From the NCBI RefSeq assembly GCF_004348455.1, contig NZ_SMKA01000022.1, positions 1-59,551 on the forward strand: 59,551 nucleotides of DNA, written 5' to 3'. Source of the DNA: Kribbella albertanoniae. GTDB lineage: Bacteria; Actinomycetota; Actinomycetes; Propionibacteriales; Kribbellaceae. The notes beneath the pieces are model-generated. The model saw nothing but the letters and a program-made list of their open reading frames with translations, ran no database searches and was not told the origin of the DNA. Shown one piece after another: positions 27,704 through 36,548 of the stretch. Position 1 is the stretch's first letter. Every line of letters begins with the position of its first letter. The translations under genes were made by a program, and so were the position numbers.

Positions 27704-30631
27704 ATGAGGCTTCGAACAAAAGCAGGGCGGTTGCGGGGCAGACCGCTCGTCCTGGGGATCGCGATCGCCGGCCTGGCCGGGCTGCTGCAGCTCGTCGCGC
27801 CGACCGCCCAGGCCGCGGTGGCCTGCTCGGTGAACTACACCGTGGCGAGCGACTGGAACAGCGGTTTCGTCGCCGACGTGACGATCAAGAACGAAGGCGA
27901 CCCGATCGCCGGCTGGACCCTCACCTGGACCTTCCCGAACGGCCAGCAGGTGACGAACCTGTGGAACGGCAGCTTTACGCAGTCCGGCGCCAAGGTCACC
28001 GTCCTGCCGGTGGACCACAACCGGAACATCGGCACCGGTGGTACCGCGACCTTCGGCTTCCAGGGCACCCGAGGAGCAGCGAACGGCAAGCCCACGGACT
28101 TCGCGGTCAACGGCACGTCCTGCACCGGTGGCAACAAGGCGCCGACGGTGGCGGTGACCTCGCCGACAGCGGCGCAGACGTTCCAGACCGGGCAGGCGAT
28201 CCCGCTGGCAGCCACCGCGTCCGACACCGACGGCACCGTGGCGAAGGTCGATTTCCTGGCCGACGGCGTCGTGGTCGCCACCGACACGACGGCTCCCTAC
28301 CAAGGCTCGTGGACCGGCGCGTCCGTCGGTGATCATGCTGTCTCGGCGCGCGCGACCGACAATCTCGGCCTCGCGGCCTCGACGACACCGGTGCCGATCA
28401 AGGTGCTGGCCGGGGCAACGATCGTTGCCACGCCGTCGACGGTGAACGTCAAGCAGGGCGGTACGGCGAAGTTCGGGGTGACGCTGGCTAGTCAGCCGTC
28501 GGCCTCGGTGACTGTCGCGGTGGCCCGGTCATCGGGCAGTACTGACCTGACTGCGACACCGACCTCGCTGACGTTCACGACGGCGAACTGGAATACGCCG
28601 CAGAACGTGACTGTGAACTCGGCGGCAAACGGCGGCGACCTGGTGACTGCCGCCTTCTCCGCGACCTCCACGGGCTACACCGCAGCGTCGGTGACCGTAA
28701 AGGAGACGTCGGCAACGACTTCTCCCTTCGAGGAAGCGTTTCTCACGCAGTACAACAAGATCAAGGACCCGGCCAGCGGCTACTTCCGCAAGTTCGGTGA
28801 CCTGCTGGTGCCGTACCACGCGGTCGAGACGCTGATGGTCGAAGCGCCGGACCACGGGCATCAGACGACCTCGGAGGCGTTCAGCTACTACCTCTGGCTG
28901 GAAGCGAGCTACGGCAAGCTCAGCGGTGACTGGGCTCCGTTCAAGTCGGCCTGGGCCTCGATGGAGAAGTTCATCATCCCGGCCAAGGCGGACCAGCCCA
29001 CCAACGACAAGTACAACGCCTCCAAGCCGGCGACGTACGCGCCTGAGCACGCCACGATGGACGCGTATCCGTCCCAGCTGGACACGTCCGTCGCGGTCGG
29101 TTCCGACCCGATCGCCGCCGAGCTGAAGTCGGCGTACGGCACCGATGACATCTACGGCATGCACTGGCTGCTCGACGTCGACAACACGCTCGGCTTCGGC
29201 CGCTGCGGCGACGGTACGACGGCGCCGTCGTACATCAACACGTACCAGCGCGGGTCGTCGGAGTCGGTGTTCGAGACCATCCCGCAGCCGTCGTGCGACA
29301 CGTTCAAGCACGGTGGACCCAACGGCTATCTGGACCTGTTCACCAAGGACAGCTCGTATGCCAAGCAGTGGAAGTACACCAACGCTCCGGACGCGGACGC
29401 CCGCGCCGTACAGGTGGCACTGCTGGCCGACCAGTGGGCGACCGCGCAGGGCAAGCAGGCGGAGATCGCGCCCGAGCTGGCGAAGGCTGCCAAGATGGGC
29501 GACTACCTGCGGTACGCGATGTTCGACAAGTACTTCAAGAAGATCGGCAACTGCGTCGGTCCGGTCGCCTGCCCGGCGGGCACCGGCAAGGACAGCTCGC
29601 ACTACCTGATGTCCTGGTACTACGCGTGGGGCGGCGCGACCGACACATCCGCGGGTTGGGCGTGGCGGATCGGTGACGGCGCCTCGCACCAGGGGTACCA
29701 GAACCCGCTGGCGGCGTACGCGCTGGCGAAGGTGCCCTCGCTGAAGCCGAAGTCGGCCACCGGTCAGCAGGACTGGACCAAGAGCATGGACCGGCAGTTG
29801 GAGGTCCTGCAGTGGCTGCAGTCGGCCGACGGTGGTATCGCCGGCGGTGTCACGAACAGCTGGGAAGGCCACTACGGCACACCGCCCGCCGGTACGCCGA
29901 CCTTCTACGGCATGTACTACGACGCGCACCCGGTATGGCGTGACCCGCCGTCGAACCGCTGGTTCGGCTTCCAGGTCTGGCAGATGGAGCGGACGGCATC
30001 GCTGTACCAGATGACCGGGGATCCGCGGGCGAAGAAGATCCTCGACAAATGGGTGCCGTGGGCAATCGCCAACACCACGGTCGGGGCGAACGGGGCGTTC
30101 CAGATCCCGAACGACATGGCCTGGACCGGTGCTCCCGATACCTGGAACGCCGGCTCGCCGGGGGCGAACGCGAACCTGAGGGTGAACGTGCTCAACCACA
30201 GCCAGGACGTCGGCGTCGCCGCGTCGTACGCGAAGACCCTGCTCAACTACGCGGCCAAGGCGGGCAACGCCTCGGCCAAGACCACCGGTGAGGGTCTGCT
30301 GACGGCGTTGCTCGCGCACCAGGACGCCAAGGGCATCGCGATTCCGGAGACTCGGGCCGACTACAACCGGTTCGACGACAAGTACAGCGCCACCACAAAG
30401 GAAGGCCCGTACGTCCCGCCGGGCTGGACCGGCAAGATGCCCAACGGTGACGTGATCGACCAGAACTCCACGTTCCTGTCGCTGAGGTCCTTCTTCAAGA
30501 CCGACCCGGAGTGGCCGAAGGTGCAGTCGTACCTGAACGGCGGTCCGGCACCGACCTTCACCTACCACCGGTTCTGGGCGCAGGCCGAGATCGCCACGGC
30601 GTTCTCACTGCATGCCGAGTTGTTCGGCTAA
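27704..30631 (+). CDS. Secreted GH48 exocellulase with N-terminal CBM2
   Basis: A 975-residue reducing-end cellobiohydrolase candidate. GGAGGAAAG precedes ATG 27704. A signal peptide (about 1-37, ending AQA-AVA) is followed by a CBM2 (about 38-140, CSVNYTVASDWNSGFVADVTI to NGTSC), an Ig-like domain (about 145-240, NKAPTVAVTSPTAAQTF), a second beta-rich module (about 241-345, ATIVATPSTVNVKQGG) and the GH48 catalytic domain (about 350-975). GH48 features include FLTQYNKIKDP, YFRKFGDLLVPYHAVETLMVEAPDHGH, LSGDWAPFKSAWASMEKF and YYDAHPVWRDPPSNRWFGFQVWQMER. It is the processive partner expected alongside the two GH6 enzymes. Confidence 0.95.
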   Translation: MRLRTKAGRLRGRPLVLGIAIAGLAGLLQLVAPTAQAAVACSVNYTVASDWNSGFVADVTIKNEGDPIAGWTLTWTFPNGQQVTNLWNGSFTQSGAKVTVLPVDHNRNIGTGGTATFGFQGTRGAANGKPTDFAVNGTSCTGGNKAPTVAVTSPTAAQTFQTGQAIPLAATASDTDGTVAKVDFLADGVVVATDTTAPYQGSWTGASVGDHAVSARATDNLGLAASTTPVPIKVLAGATIVATPSTVNVKQGGTAKFGVTLASQPSASVTVAVARSSGSTDLTATPTSLTFTTANWNTPQNVTVNSAANGGDLVTAAFSATSTGYTAASVTVKETSATTSPFEEAFLTQYNKIKDPASGYFRKFGDLLVPYHAVETLMVEAPDHGHQTTSEAFSYYLWLEASYGKLSGDWAPFKSAWASMEKFIIPAKADQPTNDKYNASKPATYAPEHATMDAYPSQLDTSVAVGSDPIAAELKSAYGTDDIYGMHWLLDVDNTLGFGRCGDGTTAPSYINTYQRGSSESVFETIPQPSCDTFKHGGPNGYLDLFTKDSSYAKQWKYTNAPDADARAVQVALLADQWATAQGKQAEIAPELAKAAKMGDYLRYAMFDKYFKKIGNCVGPVACPAGTGKDSSHYLMSWYYAWGGATDTSAGWAWRIGDGASHQGYQNPLAAYALAKVPSLKPKSATGQQDWTKSMDRQLEVLQWLQSADGGIAGGVTNSWEGHYGTPPAGTPTFYGMYYDAHPVWRDPPSNRWFGFQVWQMERTASLYQMTGDPRAKKILDKWVPWAIANTTVGANGAFQIPNDMAWTGAPDTWNAGSPGANANLRVNVLNHSQDVGVAASYAKTLLNYAAKAGNASAKTTGEGLLTALLAHQDAKGIAIPETRADYNRFDDKYSATTKEGPYVPPGWTGKMPNGDVIDQNSTFLSLRSFFKTDPEWPKVQSYLNGGPAPTFTYHRFWAQAEIATAFSLHAELFG

Positions 30632-30651
30632 ACCCCAGGCACCACTGAACG

Positions 30652-30685
30652 CGCGCCCCCGGGACCACCTGACCCCGGGGGCGCG
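30652..30685. terminator. Bidirectional terminator between GH48 and cebR
   Basis: Perfect 12-bp GC stem CGCGCCCCCGGG (30652-30663) / CCCGGGGGCGCG (30674-30685) with a 10-nt loop, 21 nt after the GH48 stop and 9 nt before the cebR stop on the other strand. Confidence 0.8.
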
Positions 30686-30694
30686 TCAGTTGTC

Positions 30695-31687
30695 TCAGGC
30701 GCTGCCGCGCAGTTCCAGCCGGGTGCCGACGATGACCCGGGTCTCCGTCGGCACTTCGCCGGCCAGCTGGGTCAGCAGCAGCCGGGTCATCTCCCGGCCC
30801 ATCTCCTCGGCCGGCTGGAAGACCGAGGTCAGCGGCGGGTCGGAGTGCCGGCCGCCCGGTGAACCGTCGAAACCGATCACGGCCACATCCTCGGGGATCC
30901 GCCGCCCGGCCGCCTTGAGCACCCGCATAGCGCCGAAGGCCATCGGGTCCGAGGCGGCGAAGACAGCATCCAGGGCAGGCTCGCGCTCCAGCAGGGCTGC
31001 CATCGCGCGGGCACCACTCTCCTCGCTGAAGTCGCCGTACTCGACCAGGTCGCCACCGACGACATCGCGGAATCCCTGCAGCCGGGCCACTCCCGCGGCC
31101 ATGTCCTGCGGACCGGCGATGGTCGCGATCCGGCGTCGGCCCAGATCCAGGAAGTGCTGTCCGGCCAGGCGCCCACCGCTCTCGTTGTCGGCGTCGACGA
31201 AGGGCATCTCCGGTCCGGCCAGCGGCCGGCCGCACAGCACGAGTGGCAACCCGCTGGCCAGCACCTTGCCCGGCAGCGGGTCGTCCCCGTGCTGCGACAG
31301 CATCATCACGCCGTCGACGTGTTCCCTGGTCAGGAACCGGTTCGCGCGATCGCGTTCGGCCGTGCTCTGCACCATCGACAACCACAGCTGCAGGGGCGTC
31401 TCGGCCAGCGCCGCACTGATGCCACGGACGATGCCGGCGAAGTACGGCTCGGCGAACAGCCGCTCGCCCGGTTCGGAGATCACCAGCGCCACACAGTCGG
31501 TCCGGCGGGTGACCAGATTGCGGGCCGCCCGGTTCGGAACGTACCCCAGCTCGTCGATCGCCTTCAGTACGGCGGCCCGCGCGGCGGGGCTGACCTGGGA
31601 CGATCCGTTGACCACCCGGGACGCGGTACCCCGCCCCACCCCCGCCCGAGCCGCGACGGTTTCGATGGTGGGACGGGGTTCGATCAT
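30695..31687 (-). CDS. cebR: CebR/CelR-type LacI-family repressor of cellulose genes
   Basis: A 330-residue regulator with the HTH TIETVAARAGVGRGTASRVVNG, the hinge region LGYVPNRAARNLVTRRT and a sugar-binding domain (VALVISEPGERLFAEPYFAGI, VDGVMMLSQHGDD, DVAVIGFDGSPGGRHSDPPLTSV). CebR in Streptomyces binds TGGGAGCGCTCCCA and is released by cellobiose or related oligosaccharides. Perfect copies of that site occur here before cebE and GH48. The ATG overlaps the bglC stop by 4 bp, so the repressor is the last gene of the operon it probably controls (autoregulation). Confidence 0.9.
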   Translation of the reverse strand: MIEPRPTIETVAARAGVGRGTASRVVNGSSQVSPAARAAVLKAIDELGYVPNRAARNLVTRRTDCVALVISEPGERLFAEPYFAGIVRGISAALAETPLQLWLSMVQSTAERDRANRFLTREHVDGVMMLSQHGDDPLPGKVLASGLPLVLCGRPLAGPEMPFVDADNESGGRLAGQHFLDLGRRRIATIAGPQDMAAGVARLQGFRDVVGGDLVEYGDFSEESGARAMAALLEREPALDAVFAASDPMAFGAMRVLKAAGRRIPEDVAVIGFDGSPGGRHSDPPLTSVFQPAEEMGREMTRLLLTQLAGEVPTETRVIVGTRLELRGSA

Positions 31688-33093
31688 GTGGCTAGCCTGC
31701 CTCGGATCAGGTCGCCGTACCAATATGCACTGCTTTTCGGGGTGCGTGTCTGCGTCTCGTAGTCGACGTGGACGATCCCGAATCGCCGGGAGTAGCCCCA
31801 GGACCACTCGAAGTTGTCGAACAGCGACCAGCAGAAATACCCGTGCAGCGGGACACCGAGATCGATGGCCGCCTGACAGGCCCGGAGGTGGCCGTCCAGG
31901 TAGTTGACCCGCTCGGTGTCCCGGACCGAACCGTCCTCGTCCGGTACGTCGGCGAACGCGGCACCGTTCTCCGTCACGTACAGCCGGACCGAGGGGTACT
32001 GGGTCGCCAGGCGCACCAGCACGCTGGTGAGCCCGGCAGCATGGATCTCCCAGCCCATCGCGGTCAGCGGCAGGTCGCCCTTGGCGAAGCCGACCTGATC
32101 GCTGCCGGGCCAGGGGGAGGCGCCGCCGCTACCGCCGTGGCCGTCGTCACCGCTGCCGGCGACCCCGGTCACGACGTGCCGGGTGTAGTAGTTCACGCCC
32201 AGCATGTCGAGCGGCGTCGAGATGATCGCCAGGTCACCGTCGTGGACGTGCGCGAAGTCGGTCACCCCGGCCAGGTCCTCGATCACGTCGGCCGGGTAGG
32301 AGCCCAGCAGGACGGGATCGAGGAAGAAGCGGTTCTGCAGACCATCGATCCGCCGGGCGGCATCCAGGTCGACATCCAGATCGCTCACCGGGACGACGTC
32401 GTACAGGTTGATGGTCACGCCGACCTGATGGCCGTTGGCCTTGAGCAGGTTGGCGGCCAGACCGTGCCCCAGCATCAGGTGATGTCCGGCCCGGACGGCT
32501 GCTGCCGGATCGGTCCGGCCGGGTGCGTGCAGGCCGGAGCCGTAGCCCAGGAACGCCGAGCACCACGGCTCGTTCAACGTCGTCCACCGCCCGACCCGGT
32601 CACCCAGTACGGCGGTGATCGCGCCGGCGTAGTCCGCGAAGCGCTCGGCGGTGTCACGCTCGGGCCAGCCGCCGGCGTCCTCCAGCGGCTGCGGCAGATC
32701 CCAGTGGTACAGGGTCGGCCACGGCTCGATCCCGGCCGCGAGCAGCTCGTCGATCAGCCGCGAGTAGAAGTCGACTCCGGCCCGGTTGAGCGCGCCACGG
32801 CCGTCCGGCTGCACCCGCGACCAGGCGATCGAGAACCGGTAGGCCTGCAGCCCGAGATCGGCCATCAGGGCCACGTCGTCACGGAACCGCTGGTAGTGCT
32901 CGATCGCGACGTCGCCGGTCTCACCGCCCAGGACCCGGCCCGGCGTGTGCGCGAAGGTGTCCCAGATCGAGGGCCCGCGGCCGTCGGCGGTCGCCGCACC
33001 CTCCACCTGGTAGGCGGCAGTGGCGGCGCCGAACAGGAACCCGGTGGGGAACTGCAGTCCGGTCCCGGGCTCGATCTGGCTCTCGGTTGTCAC
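31684..33093 (-). CDS. bglC: Intracellular GH1 beta-glucosidase
   Basis: A 469-residue family 1 enzyme without signal peptide that would hydrolyse imported cellobiose or cello-oligosaccharides to glucose. GTG 33093 overlaps the cebG stop (GTGA) and opens the typical FPTGFLFGAATAAYQVEGA. The acid/base is Glu175 in TLNEPW and the nucleophile is Glu375 in VTENGA. Other family motifs are FSIAWSRVQPDG and YFCWSLFDNFEWSWGYSRRFGI. A Gly/Ser-rich loop (GSGDDGHGGSGG) replaces the usual short link before the SDQVGF segment. The order cebEFG-bglC matches Streptomyces. Confidence 0.95.
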   Translation of the reverse strand: MTTESQIEPGTGLQFPTGFLFGAATAAYQVEGAATADGRGPSIWDTFAHTPGRVLGGETGDVAIEHYQRFRDDVALMADLGLQAYRFSIAWSRVQPDGRGALNRAGVDFYSRLIDELLAAGIEPWPTLYHWDLPQPLEDAGGWPERDTAERFADYAGAITAVLGDRVGRWTTLNEPWCSAFLGYGSGLHAPGRTDPAAAVRAGHHLMLGHGLAANLLKANGHQVGVTINLYDVVPVSDLDVDLDAARRIDGLQNRFFLDPVLLGSYPADVIEDLAGVTDFAHVHDGDLAIISTPLDMLGVNYYTRHVVTGVAGSGDDGHGGSGGASPWPGSDQVGFAKGDLPLTAMGWEIHAAGLTSVLVRLATQYPSVRLYVTENGAAFADVPDEDGSVRDTERVNYLDGHLRACQAAIDLGVPLHGYFCWSLFDNFEWSWGYSRRFGIVHVDYETQTRTPKSSAYWYGDLIRGRLAT

Positions 33094-33941
33094 GACTTGA
33101 TCGCACCTTCCATGATGCCGCCGATGATCTGGCGGCCGAACACGATGAACACCGCGAGCAGTGGCAGCGTGGCCAGGGCCGTCGCCGCGAAGACCTGCGC
33201 GTAGTCGGTGTAGTACGCCGTCGCCAGCAGACTGAGCGACAGCTGGACAGTGGGAGTGTTGGCGTCGAGGATCGCGTACGGCCAGATGAACTCGTTCCAG
33301 GTCTGCATGAAGGTGAGCAGTCCGAGGATCGCCGCGGCCGGCCGCAGGATCGGCAGGACGACGTTCCAGTAGATCCGGAAGGTCGAGCAGCCGTCCACCC
33401 GGGCCGCCTCCACAAGCTCGTCGGAGATCGCCTCGGCGGCGTACTGGCGCATCATGAAGACGCCGAAACCGCTGACCAGGAACGGCACGATCACCGCCTG
33501 CAGACTGCCGTTCCAGCCGATCTTCACCATCAGCATGTAGAGCGGGATCAGGCCCAGCTGCACCGGCACCATCATCGTCGCGACGATCACCAGCAGCATC
33601 GCGTTGCGGCCGCGGAACCGCAGCTTGGCGAACGCGAACCCGGCCAGCGTGGAGAAGAACACCACCGACAGGGTCACCACACTCGAGACCACCAGCGAGT
33701 TCACCAGCCCGTAGCCGAAGGCGGCGTGCTCGTTCGCGAACACCCGGCCGATGTTCTCGGCGAGTTCGGCGCCGGGCAGCAGCGGTGGCGGGACGTCGTT
33801 GATGACGTCGTTGGACCGGGTGGCCACCACGAACATCCAGTAGATCGGGAACAGCGAGGTCACGCAGCCGACGATCAGCGCCAGGTACGTCAACGGGCTG
33901 GCCCGCCACAGTCGCACCGAGGCAGCGCGCAGCCGGCTCAC
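33090..33941 (-). CDS. cebG: Cello-oligosaccharide ABC transporter permease
   Basis: A 283-residue permease of the MalG type with six helices, beginning LTYLALIVGCVTSLFPIYWMFVVA. The cytoplasmic EAA loop DELVEAARVDGCSTFRIYWNVVLPILRPA contacts the ATPase. GTG 33941 overlaps the cebF stop by 4 bp. No ATPase gene is in the operon; in Streptomyces the shared MsiK protein fills that role, and this is presumably so here. Confidence 0.92.
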   Translation of the reverse strand: MSRLRAASVRLWRASPLTYLALIVGCVTSLFPIYWMFVVATRSNDVINDVPPPLLPGAELAENIGRVFANEHAAFGYGLVNSLVVSSVVTLSVVFFSTLAGFAFAKLRFRGRNAMLLVIVATMMVPVQLGLIPLYMLMVKIGWNGSLQAVIVPFLVSGFGVFMMRQYAAEAISDELVEAARVDGCSTFRIYWNVVLPILRPAAAILGLLTFMQTWNEFIWPYAILDANTPTVQLSLSLLATAYYTDYAQVFAATALATLPLLAVFIVFGRQIIGGIMEGAIKS

Positions 33942-34891
33942 CGGGCCGCCCTCCGGACGAGCAGAAGGTTGATCAGCGAGAAGATGACGATCAGCCCGAA
34001 CAACGCCCAGGCGATCGCGGCGCCGTACCCGTACTGGAAGCGCTGGAAGGCATTCTCGTACATGTACATGGTGACGGTCTGGAACTGGCCGAGGGTGCCG
34101 CCGAGCATCCTCCCGTTCCCGAAGATCACCGGCTCGGTGAACAACTGCAGGCCTCCGATGGTGGAGATGACGACGGTGAAGACCAGCGTCGGACGCAGCA
34201 GCGGCACGGTGATCCGCCAGAACTGCTGCCACGGCTTCGCGCCGTCCAGCGAGGCGGACTCGAACAGGTCCTTCGGGATCGCCTGCATCGCACCGAGCAG
34301 GATCAGCGTGTTGTAGCCGGTCCAGCGCCAGTCGACCATCACAGCGATCGCGATCCAGCTCGACCAGGTGTTGGCCTGCCAGTCGACCGCGTCCAGCCCG
34401 AGGCGGGTGATCACGTAGTTGACCAGGCCGACGTCGCGGGCGAACAGCTGGCCGAAGACGATGCCGACGGCCGCCACCGAGGTGACGTTGGGAATCAGCA
34501 CGCCCATCCGGAAGAACGTCCGGGCGCGGATCTTGCGGTTCAGCAGGTTCGCGATCGCCAGTGCCATCAGGAGTTGCGGCACGGTGGCGAGGATGAAGAT
34601 ACCGACGGTGTTCCGGAGGGCATTCCAGAAGTCCGGGTCGGCGAAGAGTGCGGTGTAGTTGCCGAAGCCGACAAACGTGTGTTCACCGATCAGATGCCAG
34701 TCGTGCAACGACACCCAGCCGGTGTAGACCAGCGGGAACGCCCCGAAGATCGCGAACAGGACGAAGAACGGCGCGATGAAGAAGTACGGCGCGAGTTTCA
34801 CATCCGCGCGCGTCAGCCGGGAGCGCCAGGGAACCCGGCCGTCGGCGGCAACTGCTGCCGCCGACGGCCGGACGACGCTGGAAGAGGTCAC
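33938..34891 (-). CDS. cebF: Cello-oligosaccharide ABC transporter permease
   Basis: A 317-residue MalF-type permease: LAPYFFIAPFFVLFAIFGAFPLVYTGWVSL, then further helices and an EAA loop PKDLFESASLDGAKPWQQFWRITVPLLRPT. GTG 34891 overlaps the cebE stop by 4 bp, and its own stop overlaps cebG by 4 bp. Confidence 0.92.
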   Translation of the reverse strand: MTSSSVVRPSAAAVAADGRVPWRSRLTRADVKLAPYFFIAPFFVLFAIFGAFPLVYTGWVSLHDWHLIGEHTFVGFGNYTALFADPDFWNALRNTVGIFILATVPQLLMALAIANLLNRKIRARTFFRMGVLIPNVTSVAAVGIVFGQLFARDVGLVNYVITRLGLDAVDWQANTWSSWIAIAVMVDWRWTGYNTLILLGAMQAIPKDLFESASLDGAKPWQQFWRITVPLLRPTLVFTVVISTIGGLQLFTEPVIFGNGRMLGGTLGQFQTVTMYMYENAFQRFQYGYGAAIAWALFGLIVIFSLINLLLVRRAAR

Positions 34892-36186
34892 TTCGCCTCT
34901 TTGACAGCGCTGCTGAGTGCCTGCTCCCACGCCTTGTCGGGGGTCAGTTTGCCCTGCTCGACGGCCTGCAGCGCGGGCTCGAAGGCACGCTCCTTGACCG
35001 CCTGGTGCTTCGGGCCGAGGACCAGCGGCTTCAGCGTCTTGGCGCCGTCACCGAAGATCTTGCCGACCGGAGCGTTCGAGAAGTAGTCGTTTGTCAGCGC
35101 CAGGAACGCCGGGTCGTCCAGCGCCTTAGGTGCTGTCGGCAACGGTCCGGCCTCCTTGAACGCGGCCACCTGGCCGGTCGGCGAGGTCAGGAACTTGGCC
35201 AGCTCGTAGGCCTCCTTCGGGTGCTTGCTCTGGGTCGGTACCGCGAGCCACGAACCACCCCAGTTGCCGCCGCCACCAGGCACTGCTGCAACGTCCCACT
35301 TGCCGGCGTTCGCCTCGCCGGAGTTGCCCTTGATGATGCCGAGCATCCACGACGGGCACATGGTGACCGCGAAGCTGCCGTTCTTGAAGCCGGCCTCCCA
35401 GTCCTTCGACCAGGTCGGGATCTTGGCGCTGACACCCTCGGAGATCATCTTCATCGAGGTGTTCCAGGAGTCCTTGACGACCGGGTTCGAGTCCGCGATC
35501 AGCTTGTTGTCGCGGTCGTAGAAGTTGGTGTCACCGGCCTGCGACAGCATCGCCGAGAAGCTGGTGGTGACCGAGTCGACGAAACCCTTGGCGCCGGTGT
35601 TCGCGGCGGTGAACTTCTTGCCGGTGCTGATGAACCCGTTCCAGTCCGGCCAGAGCTTCGAGACCGCGTCCCGGTCGGTCGGCAGCTTCGCCTTGGCGAA
35701 CAGGTCCTTGCGGTAGCAGACCGCCAGGCCGCCGACGTCGGTGCCGAGGCCGATCAGCGGTCCGTCGGCGCTGACCCGGCCGAGGTCCCACTTCCAGGGC
35801 AGGAAGTTGGGCTGCAGCTCGGCAGCGCCGTGGTCGAGCAGGTTGACGAAGTTCTGCGGCTGGGTCTTGAACTCGTTGAGGACACCCTCCTCGAGCGCCA
35901 CGATGTCCCCGGCGCCGCTGCCGGCCGCCAGGTACTGGACCAGCTTGGGCTTGTAGTCGTCGAGCTTCTGCACGTTGCGCAGCTCGACCTTCACGTTCGG
36001 GTGCTCCGTCTGGTACTGGGCGGCCAGCGCCTTGTACCCGAAGTCCCCGAAGGTGTCGACCACCAGCGTGATCTTGCCGTCCGCCGCGGGCGTCGTGCCC
36101 TCGGTGTTCTTACTGCATGCCCCGACCATGCCCAGTGCTGTCACGGCAGCCACCGTGACCGCCAGGAACCGCTTCGTCTGGCTCAT
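34888..36186 (-). CDS. cebE: Cello-oligosaccharide-binding lipoprotein
   Basis: A 432-residue extracellular solute-binding protein. ATG 36186 follows AGGAGGGG; the lipobox is VGAC with the lipidated Cys near residue 24. The mature part has the family-1 binding-protein pattern (KITLVVDTFGDFGYKALAAQYQ, VALEEGVLNEF, PLIGLGTDVGGLAVCYRKDLF, MCPSWMLGIIKGN, GGGNWGGSWLAVPTQSKHPKEAYELAKFL). First gene of the operon, with two perfect or near-perfect CebR operators at its promoter, which fits cellobiose/cellotriose uptake. Confidence 0.93.
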   Translation of the reverse strand: MSQTKRFLAVTVAAVTALGMVGACSKNTEGTTPAADGKITLVVDTFGDFGYKALAAQYQTEHPNVKVELRNVQKLDDYKPKLVQYLAAGSGAGDIVALEEGVLNEFKTQPQNFVNLLDHGAAELQPNFLPWKWDLGRVSADGPLIGLGTDVGGLAVCYRKDLFAKAKLPTDRDAVSKLWPDWNGFISTGKKFTAANTGAKGFVDSVTTSFSAMLSQAGDTNFYDRDNKLIADSNPVVKDSWNTSMKMISEGVSAKIPTWSKDWEAGFKNGSFAVTMCPSWMLGIIKGNSGEANAGKWDVAAVPGGGGNWGGSWLAVPTQSKHPKEAYELAKFLTSPTGQVAAFKEAGPLPTAPKALDDPAFLALTNDYFSNAPVGKIFGDGAKTLKPLVLGPKHQAVKERAFEPALQAVEQGKLTPDKAWEQALSSAVKEAK

Positions 36187-36226
36187 CGCCTGACCCCTCC
36201 TCGATACTGTGAGCACTCCCGGTATC

Positions 36227-36294
36227 TGGGAGCGCTCCCAAGAGCATCGAGGGGCAGTGCGGACCTGTCAACACCTCATCTGGGAGCGTTCCCA
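36227..36294 (-). promoter_or_regulatory. cebE promoter bracketed by two CebR operators
   Basis: On the minus strand -35 TTGACA (36266-36271) and -10 GATGCT (36243-36248) are 17 bp apart. One operator, TGGGAGCGTTCCCA (36281-36294, one mismatch), lies just upstream of the -35. The perfect TGGGAGCGCTCCCA (36227-36240) lies at the expected start point, 41 bp before the cebE ATG. The spacing between operator centres is 54 bp, about five helical turns. Confidence 0.85.
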
Positions 36295-36310
36295 AATCGA
36301 GTCCAAACCC

Positions 36311-36541
36311 ACAACGTCCGAAGAACCGGAGGGCCCCCCTCCGATCCTTCGGACGTTGTGACGTGCCCGGGGCTAACGTCCGAAGAACCGGAGGGCCCGC
36401 CTCCGATCGTTCGGACGTTGTGGAGTTCAGCCGCTAACGTCCGAAGGGCCGGAGGGCCCGCCTCCGATCGTTCGGACGTTGTGGAGTTCAGCCGCTAACG
36501 TCCGAATGGTCGGAGGGCCCGCCTCCGGTCGTTCGGACGTT
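36311..36541. repeat. Array of four 45-bp hairpin repeats
   Basis: Four units at 36313-36357, 36375-36419, 36436-36480 and 36497-36541, with a period of 61-62 bp. Each has outer arms AACGTCCGAA and TTCGGACGTT and an inner stem CGGAGG / CCTCCG around GCCCG or GCCCC. The bases between the two stems vary. The last two spacers (GTGGAGTTCAGCCGCT) are identical. The array fills the gap between the sugar permease stop (36549) and the cebE control region, so it could terminate or insulate transcription, or be a REP-like element. Confidence 0.9.
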
Positions 36542-36548
36542 AGCGGGG

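Noticed and set aside
28529..30568. Long minus-strand frame opposite GH48
   Set aside because: Arg/Val-rich translation with no family pattern; it is the high-GC shadow of a clear GH48 gene. The same applies to 3868-5439, 10561-12243, 46997-49039 and 51461-53308.
35005..36498. Plus-strand frame spanning cebE and the hairpin array
   Set aside because: It is antisense to cebE, and its C-terminal NVRRTGGPPSD-like repeats are only the translation of the DNA repeats.
36313..36541. CRISPR-like array
   Set aside because: Each repeat is itself a 45-bp palindrome, spacers are 16-17 bp and two of them are identical, and no cas gene is near.
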